A DNA stretch of 6,309 nucleotides from contig CAMDER010000104.1 of assembly GCA_945896935.1 (NCBI GenBank), forward strand, positions 1 through 6,309, in the 5' to 3' direction. Made by a program: the position numbers and the translations under genes. The notes below the pieces were generated by a model that was given only the letters and a program-made list of their open reading frames with translations, searched no databases and had not been told where the DNA came from. The DNA is from Bifidobacterium breve. GTDB taxonomy: Bacteria; Actinomycetota; Acidimicrobiia; Acidimicrobiales; Ilumatobacteraceae. This document shows, piece after piece, positions 1-5,771 of this stretch; the first letter of the stretch is position 1; each line of letters begins with the position of its first letter.

Positions 1-45
1 CCGCCCAATCTGCGGATGAAATCGTCAGTTCGGCGCAGAAAATGA
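1..45 (+). CDS. C-terminal end of an upstream gene (partial)
   Basis: Reading from base 1, the frame gives PPNLRMKSSVRRRK and stops at TGA 43-45. That stop overlaps the ATG of the next gene (42-44) as ATGA, the classic arrangement of translationally coupled genes. The strongly basic tail would suit the cytoplasmic end of a membrane or membrane-associated protein. Only 14 codons are visible, so no function can be assigned and the gene may not be real. The competing reading is that the next gene simply starts further left, because its own frame is open to the window edge. Confidence 0.4.
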   Translation, partial: PPNLRMKSSVRRRK

Positions 46-2447
46 GCGGCGATCGTTGGAATCCCTTTCGTGATTGGGAGCGTGAGCGTCTCATCACGTT
101 CTGGATTCGAATAGCACTCGTCGGAATCAGCACGATTATTGCGATCAAGGTCATCCAGCCATCGTTGGTTTTTCAAGACACCACACCCACTGGTGGCGAC
201 ATGGGCGCTCACGTGTGGGGTCCGGCTTATTTACGTGATCACCTCTTGCCTTGGAAGCTCAACGGATGGTCCATGGATTGGTATTCGGGTTTGCCGATTT
301 ACCGCTTCTACATGGTGGTGCCGGCTTTCTTCATCGTGATTCTGAATTTCATCTTTCCGTACGGCATTGCGTTCAAGATTGTTGCAGTCGCAGGCATCGT
401 GACATTGCCCGCTTGTTGTTGGGCCTTTGGCCGACTGGCAAAATTTGCGTTCCCGATTCCTGAACTGTTCGCGATGGTGGGATTGGTGTATCTGCTTGAT
501 GAGAGCTACACGATTTATGGTGGCAACGTCGCGTCAACCATGGCCGGAGAGTATTCGTTTTCGGTAGCGCTGTCATTTGCCATGTTGGCCTTCGGATTTT
601 TTGCCAATGGTTTACAGACCGGAAAACATCGAGTCAAAGCTGCTGTATTTATGGCACTTGCTGTTTTGTGCCACGGCATTGTGGCAATTTATGTCGTTGT
701 CGGTCTTGTACTGATGGCACTTTTGTGGCTTGATAAAACCAAGGTTCGCTGGTTCGTCACCACTGCAGGTTCAGGTGTTTTGCTTTCAGCATTTTGGGTC
801 GGGCCATTCTTGTTGAACCATGCATATATGACCGACATGAAATACAAGGGTGAACCAGGCAATGGATCATTCACTTCGTATTGGGGCATGTTTTTTGCGC
901 TGCCACCTTTTTGGAATGTCTTTATTTTGACTTTTGCGTTGATCGGATTCGCCGCGATGATCGTCAAACGCAATGTGGCCGGAATTTGGCTTGGAGTGAC
1001 GGCACTTGTGTTCGCGGCATTTGTTTATCTATTCAATGACAGCCTGCCGATTATCGGACTGTTGTGGAATCCTCGTCTGTTGCCGATGTTCAACATGTGT
1101 CGCTACTTGCTTGCCGGTATTGGTGTCATTGAGTTCGTCGCTTTTGTCGTGCGTTATGCGCAACATGAACGATCGGCGCAGAACTCTGAAGTGTTTGTTG
1201 AAGACACGCAAACAAAAAAGCAAATGTTCAATGCTCGAAGCGTCACAGCAGTCGTGTCGGCATTCGTAGTTTTGATCGTCCTCGGTTTTCGTTTTCAGGT
1301 TCTTCCTTTCGGAAACATCAAGGATGAAGGTCAAGGCGCCGAATACACGTGGGGACCTTTTGAGGGCAAGGCCTCCAGCAAGGGTTTCGTTGACGGTTGG
1401 GCGCGATGGAACTTTTCGGGTTACGAGGGCCGATCGTCGTATGGCGAGTACTACGGCGTGATTCAAACCATGAAGAGTGTCGGTGAAACGCGTGGTTGCG
1501 GTCGCGCGTTATGGGAAAACTTTGGCGGAAATGACAAGTACGGAACAACGATGGCATTGATGTTGTTGCCTTTCTGGACCGATGGTTGCATCGGGTCAAG
1601 CGAGGGTTTGTTCTTTGAGGCAGCTGGTACGACTCCGTATCACTTCTTGGCAGCGGGAGCGATGTCAAAGCAATCGTCGAACCCGGTGCGTGAATTGCGG
1701 TATGTGAATAACGATGCCGCTGTTGGCGTGTCTTATTTGCAAGAACTCGGAATTAGTTATTACATGGCGGTGACTCCAGAAGCGATTGCGAAAGCTGATG
1801 AGGTTGCTGCTAGCGGTGGTGGACTCACGGCCCTTGAAACCAGCGGGCCATGGCATATTTATTCGGTCAGTAATGCTGACATCGTTGTACCGCTCGACAC
1901 TTTGCCAGTCGTGGTGAATGAACGATCAGGAGACTTGCGAGAACGTTGGCTTGAACTCGGATCCAGTTGGTTGCAAAATCGAACTGAGTGGGACGCGCTA
2001 CCCGTTGCGGGCGGTCCGAAGGAATGGCAACGCATTGATGTGGCAGTCGATATGTCGGTACGCGAAGGCGAACCCGGATCTGACTCACGAAAAGTTGATG
2101 TCGTGAAGCCAGTGCAACAGATCGTGCCGACCAAAGTTGAACCAGCAGTTGTCTCCGATGTCAAAATTGGCGAGGACTCATTGTCATTCTCGGTCGACAA
2201 AGTTGGCGTTCCCGTTTTGGTTCGGGTGAGTTATTTCCCGAACTGGCAAGTGTCTGGTGCCAAAGGCCCGTATCGCGTTGCTCCGAACATGATGGTTGTC
2301 GTGCCGACTTCGACGGATGTTTCAATGCATTTCAAGGCCAGTTTTGTGGACCGTTTTGCCTATCTATTAACGATTGTTGGGTTCGTTGGTCTGTTCGTGA
2401 TGTGGCGTCGAGATCGCCGCGGCAGAGACGTCTTAACAGACCTCTGA
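42..2447 (+). CDS. Large multi-pass membrane protein, PTPS-related / GT-C-like
   Basis: This 801-residue integral membrane protein resembles the bacterial '6-pyruvoyl-tetrahydropterin synthase-related' membrane family, whose architecture is that of GT-C glycosyltransferases using polyprenyl-phosphate sugars. About eleven hydrophobic segments are visible, roughly at residues 19-40, 92-106, 108-130, 140-152, 172-190, 198-229 (possibly two), 237-258, 287-308, 312-331, 352-371 and 399-419. A soluble region follows (about 427-770), then one last segment (about 771-789) and a basic tail, WRRDRRGR. The first loop has GGDMGAHVW (51-59) followed by YLRDHLLPW. D53 and H57 sit where GT-C enzymes carry their acidic catalytic or metal residues. 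A second family-like stretch, STMAGEYSFS, is at 165-174. The soluble part has only C486 and C516, a possible disulfide if it faces outside, and ends in a beta-rich YFPNWQVSG region (731-739). The ATG at 42 is chosen for its ATGA overlap; no clear ribosome binding site precedes it and the frame is open further left. The proximity to a phosphomannomutase fits envelope glycan work. No substrate can be named. Confidence 0.8.
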   Translation: MSGDRWNPFRDWERERLITFWIRIALVGISTIIAIKVIQPSLVFQDTTPTGGDMGAHVWGPAYLRDHLLPWKLNGWSMDWYSGLPIYRFYMVVPAFFIVILNFIFPYGIAFKIVAVAGIVTLPACCWAFGRLAKFAFPIPELFAMVGLVYLLDESYTIYGGNVASTMAGEYSFSVALSFAMLAFGFFANGLQTGKHRVKAAVFMALAVLCHGIVAIYVVVGLVLMALLWLDKTKVRWFVTTAGSGVLLSAFWVGPFLLNHAYMTDMKYKGEPGNGSFTSYWGMFFALPPFWNVFILTFALIGFAAMIVKRNVAGIWLGVTALVFAAFVYLFNDSLPIIGLLWNPRLLPMFNMCRYLLAGIGVIEFVAFVVRYAQHERSAQNSEVFVEDTQTKKQMFNARSVTAVVSAFVVLIVLGFRFQVLPFGNIKDEGQGAEYTWGPFEGKASSKGFVDGWARWNFSGYEGRSSYGEYYGVIQTMKSVGETRGCGRALWENFGGNDKYGTTMALMLLPFWTDGCIGSSEGLFFEAAGTTPYHFLAAGAMSKQSSNPVRELRYVNNDAAVGVSYLQELGISYYMAVTPEAIAKADEVAASGGGLTALETSGPWHIYSVSNADIVVPLDTLPVVVNERSGDLRERWLELGSSWLQNRTEWDALPVAGGPKEWQRIDVAVDMSVREGEPGSDSRKVDVVKPVQQIVPTKVEPAVVSDVKIGEDSLSFSVDKVGVPVLVRVSYFPNWQVSGAKGPYRVAPNMMVVVPTSTDVSMHFKASFVDRFAYLLTIVGFVGLFVMWRRDRRGRDVLTDL

Positions 2448-2472
2448 GCAGGGGAAACCCGTAAATCCCTGC
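2448..2472 (+). terminator. Short inverted repeat after the membrane protein gene
   Basis: Immediately after the stop codon, GCAGGG (2448-2453) and CCCTGC (2467-2472) form a perfect 6-base inverted repeat with a 13-base loop. No T-run follows, so it is not a typical intrinsic terminator. It may be an RNA-stability hairpin at the 3' end or a partial terminator. GGGG next to CCC inside the loop allows alternative folds. Confidence 0.3.
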
Positions 2473-2492
2473 GGGGCCTAAACAGTCAGCGA

Positions 2493-2498
2493 TAGGGT
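2493..2498 (+). promoter_or_regulatory. Candidate -10 element for the phosphomannomutase gene
   Basis: TAGGGT fits the actinobacterial -10 pattern TANNNT and ends 10 bases before the ATG at 2509. A start 6-8 bases downstream would leave a leader of only a few bases, so the mRNA would be leaderless or nearly so. There is no good ribosome binding site before this ATG; the nearest purine stretch, AGGG, is part of the hexamer itself. No convincing -35 element is visible. Confidence 0.4.
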
Positions 2499-2508
2499 TC
2501 AGCCCGTC

Positions 2509-3873
2509 ATGTCATCAAAATTTTCACTCGATCAGATCGTCAAGGCGTACGACGTTCGAGGCACCGTTCCAGATCAGTTCGACGCCGAGGTGGCGTACGC
2601 GTTGGGAGTTGGTTTTGCCCAATTCACTCAGACCAGCGTGGCGATTGTGGCACGAGACATGCGACCCACTGGACCTGAATTGGTCGCGGCATTTGCCCAA
2701 GGTTTGATGGAGCAAGGTATTGATGTCATCGACATCGGTCTGGCATCAACTGACCTGTTGTATTTTGCGGCCGGCAAGCTTGATGCACCCGGTGCGATGT
2801 TCACTGCATCGCACAACCCAGCTCAATACAACGGAATCAAGTTGTGTTTGTCGGGAGCGCGACCAGTTGGCGTTGACACTGGTTTAGCCGAAGTGAAAGA
2901 CATTGCCCAGAAAATTCTTGATGGTCTGAAGCCTGCCAAGGCGGCGCGGGCTGGCCGAACTACCGAACGTGATCTGCTCTCGGCCTTCGTTGATCACGTG
3001 GTGTCATTCATCGATCCAGCCACGATTCGACCGATGCGTGTTGTTGCCGATACTGCCAATGGAATGGGCGGGCTTGTTGTGCCGGCTGTGTTTGAACGTT
3101 TGCCGCGTCTTGAACTTGAAGTTATGTATGGCGAACTTGACGGAACCTTCCCGAATCACCCTGCCGATCCTTTGCAAGCAGCAAACCAGCGCGACTTGCA
3201 AGCCCGCGTTACTTCTGGCGGATTTGATATTGGTTTAGCTTTTGACGGCGACGCCGACCGAGTATTTGTCACCGACGAACTTGGTCGTGGGCTTTCGGGC
3301 TCAACGACAACCGGAATTTTGGCAACAAGCATGTTGCGTAAAAGTCCAGGCGCCACTATTTTGCACAACCTCATTTGCAGTCGTGCTGTCCCAGAAGTCA
3401 TTCGCGAACACGGCGGCGTGCCGGTACGCACGAGAGTGGGTCATTCGTTTATCAAACAAATGATGGCCGAAACCGGAGCCGTCTTTGGGGGAGAGCACTC
3501 CGCTCACTATTACTTCAAAGATAACTACCGTGCCGACAGCGGACTGATTGCCACAATGTTGATGCTTGAAGAAATGAGTCGTGTCGGAGAACCACTGAGC
3601 GAAATTCGTCGTTCGTACGAGCGTTACTCGTCAAGCGGTGAAATCAATACTCAGGTGGCCGACCCCGCTGTCGTCATTGAGTCGGTTTCTCAGAAGTTTG
3701 GTGCGTTCCCGCAAGATCGTGTTGATGGCCTCACCGTTGATTGCGGACCATGGTGGTTTAACCTGCGGCCGTCGAATACCGAACCACTTTTACGCCTCAA
3801 CCTTGAAGCCCCCGATCGCGATGAATGCGATAACCGTGTCGCCGAGCTACTTGCGGCAATAACCTCAGTCTGA
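2509..3873 (+). CDS. manB: Phosphomannomutase / phosphoglucomutase
   Basis: This cytoplasmic alpha-D-phosphohexomutase interconverts hexose 6-phosphate and 1-phosphate. Mannose-1-phosphate feeds GDP-mannose and envelope mannosylation; glucose-1-phosphate use is possible. All four signatures of the family are present in order. The phosphoserine loop TASHNP is at 99-104, with S101 as the phosphorylated residue. The Mg-binding loop DGDADR is at 246-251. The sugar-specificity loop GEHSAH is at 328-333, and the phosphate-binding loop RPSNTEP is at 420-426. KAYDVRGT at 12-19 is the usual N-terminal phosphate-contact region. The length of 454 residues is normal for bacterial ManB/AlgC-type enzymes, and the GEHSAHYYF context resembles actinobacterial PmmA. 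Only 14 bases separate it from the Trm112-like gene, so the two are very likely co-transcribed. The start lacks a clear ribosome binding site (see the -10 element nearby). Family assignment is firm; the preference for mannose over glucose is inferred. Confidence 0.95.
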   Translation: MSSKFSLDQIVKAYDVRGTVPDQFDAEVAYALGVGFAQFTQTSVAIVARDMRPTGPELVAAFAQGLMEQGIDVIDIGLASTDLLYFAAGKLDAPGAMFTASHNPAQYNGIKLCLSGARPVGVDTGLAEVKDIAQKILDGLKPAKAARAGRTTERDLLSAFVDHVVSFIDPATIRPMRVVADTANGMGGLVVPAVFERLPRLELEVMYGELDGTFPNHPADPLQAANQRDLQARVTSGGFDIGLAFDGDADRVFVTDELGRGLSGSTTTGILATSMLRKSPGATILHNLICSRAVPEVIREHGGVPVRTRVGHSFIKQMMAETGAVFGGEHSAHYYFKDNYRADSGLIATMLMLEEMSRVGEPLSEIRRSYERYSSSGEINTQVADPAVVIESVSQKFGAFPQDRVDGLTVDCGPWWFNLRPSNTEPLLRLNLEAPDRDECDNRVAELLAAITSV

Positions 3874-3876
3874 AAC

Positions 3877-3882
3877 AAGGAG
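3877..3882 (+). promoter_or_regulatory. Ribosome binding site of the Trm112-like gene
   Basis: AAGGAG lies 5 bases before the ATG at 3888, inside the 14-base gap after the phosphomannomutase stop. It fixes the start of this small gene and contrasts with the phosphomannomutase gene itself, which has no clear site. Confidence 0.85.
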
Positions 3883-3887
3883 TTCTC

Positions 3888-4121
3888 ATGCCCATCGATC
3901 CCGAACTAGCAAATGTCTTAGCTTGCCCCGTTGATAAAGGTGTTTTGTACATGCTTGATGACGAGGATGCCTTGTATAACCCGCGTTTACAGCGGCGCTA
4001 CAGCATCCGTGAAGGTATCGCCGTGATGTTGGTGGACGAGTCTGAAGTTGTTTCAACGAGTGAACATGAGCGCATCATGGCCAAGATCGCTGCTGGCGGA
4101 GTCAAGACCACCGGACGCTGA
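3888..4121 (+). CDS. Trm112-like small protein
   Basis: This 77-residue protein has the Trm112/YcaR-type pattern: an N-terminal helix (PELANVLACPVDKGVL, 5-20), then YNPRLQRRYSIREGIAVMLVDES (30-52), where the segment from RRY to ES matches the family's 'YP(I)RDGIPVML-DEA' signature. In eukaryotes and archaea Trm112 is a zinc-binding activator of SAM-dependent methyltransferases for tRNA, rRNA and release factors. The bacterial role is poorly defined. Here only one cysteine (C13) remains of the CxxC pairs, so zinc binding as in Trm112 is unlikely; I recall this cysteine-poor form as common in actinobacterial relatives. The gene follows the phosphomannomutase gene by 14 bases with a strong AAGGAG. 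A 198-base gap separates it from ahcY downstream. Family membership is fairly sure; function is unknown. Confidence 0.85.
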   Translation: MPIDPELANVLACPVDKGVLYMLDDEDALYNPRLQRRYSIREGIAVMLVDESEVVSTSEHERIMAKIAAGGVKTTGR

Positions 4122-4129
4122 ATCGGGCG

Positions 4130-4143
4130 TGTCATAGGTGACA
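4130..4143 (+). promoter_or_regulatory. Palindrome upstream of the ahcY promoter, possible operator
   Basis: TGTCA (4130-4134), four bases, then TGACA (4139-4143) make a perfect dyad. It lies just after the Trm112-like gene and about 30 bases before the candidate -10 at 4172, a place where an activator or repressor could bind. The half-site resembles those of CRP/FNR-type regulators, but this is too short to name one. It could also be a small RNA hairpin at the end of the upstream transcript. Confidence 0.3.
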
Positions 4144-4171
4144 GTGTCGCAAGCACCCACTTTTGGCGGTC

Positions 4172-4177
4172 TACACT
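4172..4177 (+). promoter_or_regulatory. Candidate -10 element of the ahcY promoter
   Basis: TACACT fits the TANNNT -10 pattern and would start transcription near 4183-4185, giving a leader of about 135 bases before ahcY. The -35 region is poor: no TTGACA-like hexamer lies 16-18 bases upstream. The case rests on the hexamer, its place in the longest gene gap, and the structured RNA directly downstream. Confidence 0.4.
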
Positions 4178-4184
4178 CGTGATA

Positions 4185-4222
4185 TCGGGCTGACAGATCG
4201 GTGCCAGCAGGCCCCGGCCCGG
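4185..4222 (+). ncRNA. Structured hairpin in the ahcY leader, possible sensor domain
   Basis: UCGGGCUG (4185-4192) pairs with CGGCCCGG (4215-4222) over 8 base pairs, including G-U wobbles. Inside, a 7-base one-sided bulge, ACAGAUC (4193-4199), is followed by a second stem: GG plus GCC (4200-4201 and 4203-4205, with U4202 bulged) against GGCCC (4210-4214), closed by an AGCA tetraloop. A compact stem with a large asymmetric bulge placed directly before a terminator is what a small aptamer or protein-binding leader looks like. I do not recognise the conserved core of the known SAH riboswitch here. Ligand sensing is inference only. Confidence 0.4.
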
Positions 4223-4226
4223 GATA

Positions 4227-4270
4227 GTGCAAGACAAGATGCGACCTTTGGTCGACATCGTTTTTTGCGC
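4227..4270 (+). terminator. Intrinsic terminator in the ahcY leader (attenuator)
   Basis: GAUGCGACC (4238-4246), loop UUU, then GGUCG-A-CAUC (4250-4259) form 9 base pairs with one bulged A (4255), followed by G and six U (4261-4266). The helix can continue outward: GUGCAAGA (4227-4234) pairs with UUUUGCGC (4263-4270), again with wobbles. It lies about 50 bases before the ahcY start, so it would either end the manB-Trm112 transcript or attenuate ahcY. No convincing promoter is visible in the 53 bases between it and ahcY, which favours attenuation. Confidence 0.7.
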
Positions 4271-4306
4271 AACCCCGTGTTCATCACATCTTGTCAAACA
4301 CCTCAT

Positions 4307-4312
4307 AAGGAG
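4307..4312 (+). promoter_or_regulatory. Ribosome binding site that decides the ahcY start
   Basis: AAGGAG lies 7 bases before the ATG at 4320. It shows that translation starts there rather than at the in-frame ATG at 4227, which would add 31 residues unlike any AhcY N-terminus and would run through the terminator hairpin. Confidence 0.9.
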
Positions 4313-4319
4313 CCCACCC

Positions 4320-5771
4320 ATGTCCACCTCTTTTGCCGATCGCAAAGACTTTCGCGTCGCCGATCTATCGATGGCCCCATTTGGCCGCAAAGAAATCCAT
4401 CTCGCCGAACACGAAATGCCGGGCCTGCGTGCATTGCGCAAAGAGTACGGAGTTTCTCAGCCGCTGAAGGGTGCACGAATTTCTGGTTCGCTACACATGA
4501 CCATTCAGACTGCTGTACTCATCGAGACTTTGGTTGAACTCGGCGCCGAAGTGCGTTGGGCATCATGCAATATTTTCTCAACTCAAGATCATGCAGCAGC
4601 AGCGGTCGCTATTGGCCCGAACGGAACTGCAGACAACCCATCGGGTGTGCCGGTCTTCGCTTGGAAGGGCGAGACTCTTGAAGAGTACTGGTGGTGCACT
4701 GAACAGATGATGACGTGGCCCGATGGCGACGGACCCAACATGATTCTTGACGATGGTGGCGACGCCACGTTGTTGTTGCACAAGGGTGTTGAGTACGAGA
4801 AGTCGGGCGAAGTTCCCGATCCGACGACTGCATCAAACGCCGAGTTAGCAATCGTTCTTGGCCTATTGCAACGTGGTCTGAAGACTGATCCGACTAAGTG
4901 GACACGTATGGCTGCAGACATCAAGGGTGTCACCGAAGAAACCACAACTGGCGTGATGCGCTTGTACAAGATGTTCGAGCGCAACGAGTTGTTGTTCCCC
5001 GCGATCAATGTCAATGACTCAGTGACGAAGTCGAAGTTCGACAACTTGTACGGATGCCGTCACTCGTTGATCGACGCAATCTGTCGTGCAACTGACGTCA
5101 TGATCGCCGGCAAAGTTGCCGTTGTCTGTGGCTACGGCGATGTTGGTAAGGGTTGCGTACAGGCGTTGCGCGGTCAAGGCGCCCGAGTCATCGTGACAGA
5201 AGCCGACCCCATTAATGCTTTGCAGGCGGCCATGGAGGGTTACCAAGTCACCACTCTCGAAGACATCATTGGTGAAGTTGACATCTTCGTTTCGGCAACT
5301 GGCAACGATCACATCATCACGATTGAGCACATGCTCAAGATGAAGCACAACGCAATTGTGTGCAATATCGGCCACTTCGACTCCGAAATCGATATGGCCG
5401 GCTTGGCTCGAAGCGGCGCGACTCGTGATGAATTGAAGCCCGGAACTGACTTGTGGTCTTTCCCCGACGGACATGCAATCATCGTGTTGGCCGAAGGACG
5501 ACTGGTCAACCTCGGTTGCGCAACTGGCCACCCGAGTTTCGTGATGAGCTGTTCATTCTCAAACCAAGTCATCGCGCAAATTGAGTTGTTCACCAATCTT
5601 GCGGCGTACCCACTTGGTGTGTATGTGTTGCCGAAGCATCTTGACGAGAAAGTTGCGTCATTGCACTTGGGTGCACTTGGTGCCAAGTTGACCAAGTTGA
5701 CCGACGAGCAAGCTGACTATTTAGGTGTCGCTCCATCAGGACCATTTAAGCCCGAGCGTTACCGCTACTAA
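4320..5771 (+). CDS. ahcY: Adenosylhomocysteinase (S-adenosyl-L-homocysteine hydrolase)
   Basis: This cytoplasmic NAD-dependent enzyme splits S-adenosylhomocysteine reversibly into homocysteine and adenosine, relieving product inhibition of SAM-dependent methyltransferases and feeding the methionine cycle. From ATG 4320 it has 483 residues, the usual size for the actinobacterial form. That form carries an insertion of about 40 residues (around 150-195) in the substrate domain compared with the roughly 430-residue animal enzyme. Expected active-site positions are present: HMT (59-61), DDGGD (144-148), EE (206-207), K237 and D241 in NDSVTKSKFD, and H352 in GHFD. The NAD-binding loop GYGDVGKG is at 271-278. 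NLGCATGHPSFVMSCSFSNQ (397-416) is the domain-closing segment. The C-terminus KPERYRY (477-483) supplies the lysine and tyrosine that reach into the neighbouring subunit's NAD site. GCRHSL, with His where animal enzymes have Glu, also matches the mycobacterial type as I recall it. Expression is probably controlled by the structured leader upstream. The stop overlaps the next gene as TAATG. Confidence 0.98.
   Translation: MSTSFADRKDFRVADLSMAPFGRKEIHLAEHEMPGLRALRKEYGVSQPLKGARISGSLHMTIQTAVLIETLVELGAEVRWASCNIFSTQDHAAAAVAIGPNGTADNPSGVPVFAWKGETLEEYWWCTEQMMTWPDGDGPNMILDDGGDATLLLHKGVEYEKSGEVPDPTTASNAELAIVLGLLQRGLKTDPTKWTRMAADIKGVTEETTTGVMRLYKMFERNELLFPAINVNDSVTKSKFDNLYGCRHSLIDAICRATDVMIAGKVAVVCGYGDVGKGCVQALRGQGARVIVTEADPINALQAAMEGYQVTTLEDIIGEVDIFVSATGNDHIITIEHMLKMKHNAIVCNIGHFDSEIDMAGLARSGATRDELKPGTDLWSFPDGHAIIVLAEGRLVNLGCATGHPSFVMSCSFSNQVIAQIELFTNLAAYPLGVYVLPKHLDEKVASLHLGALGAKLTKLTDEQADYLGVAPSGPFKPERYRY

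Noticed and set aside
3..41. Extension of the large membrane protein to the left window edge
   Set aside because: The frame is open, but ATG 42 overlaps the stop of another reading frame as ATGA, a typical coupled start, and the protein from there begins normally before its first membrane segment. A start further left cannot be excluded.
1029..1466. 145-codon open frame on the minus strand inside the membrane protein gene
   Set aside because: It lies entirely within a well-supported coding region, has no ribosome binding site or recognisable motif, and has an odd composition. It is a shadow frame.
4186..4260. Known SAH riboswitch or SAM-IV riboswitch
   Set aside because: A short stretch (GTGCCAGC followed by GCCCCGG) faintly recalls SAM-IV, but the second half of that stem and the following conserved loop are missing, and the SAH core motif is absent. 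A covariance-model search is needed to be certain.
4227..4319. N-terminal extension of AhcY from the in-frame ATG at 4227
   Set aside because: The extra 31 residues do not look like an AhcY N-terminus, they overlap the terminator hairpin, and a proper AAGGAG stands 7 bases before ATG 4320.
3998..4441. 147-codon minus-strand frame spanning the Trm112-like gene, the gap and the start of ahcY
   Set aside because: It overlaps two genes and the leader, has a biased composition and no motif. The gap is better explained as leader RNA on the plus strand.
5019..5531. 170-codon open frame on the minus strand inside ahcY
   Set aside because: It is fully antisense to the conserved NAD-binding part of AhcY and resembles no protein family. 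It is a by-product of codon bias in ahcY.
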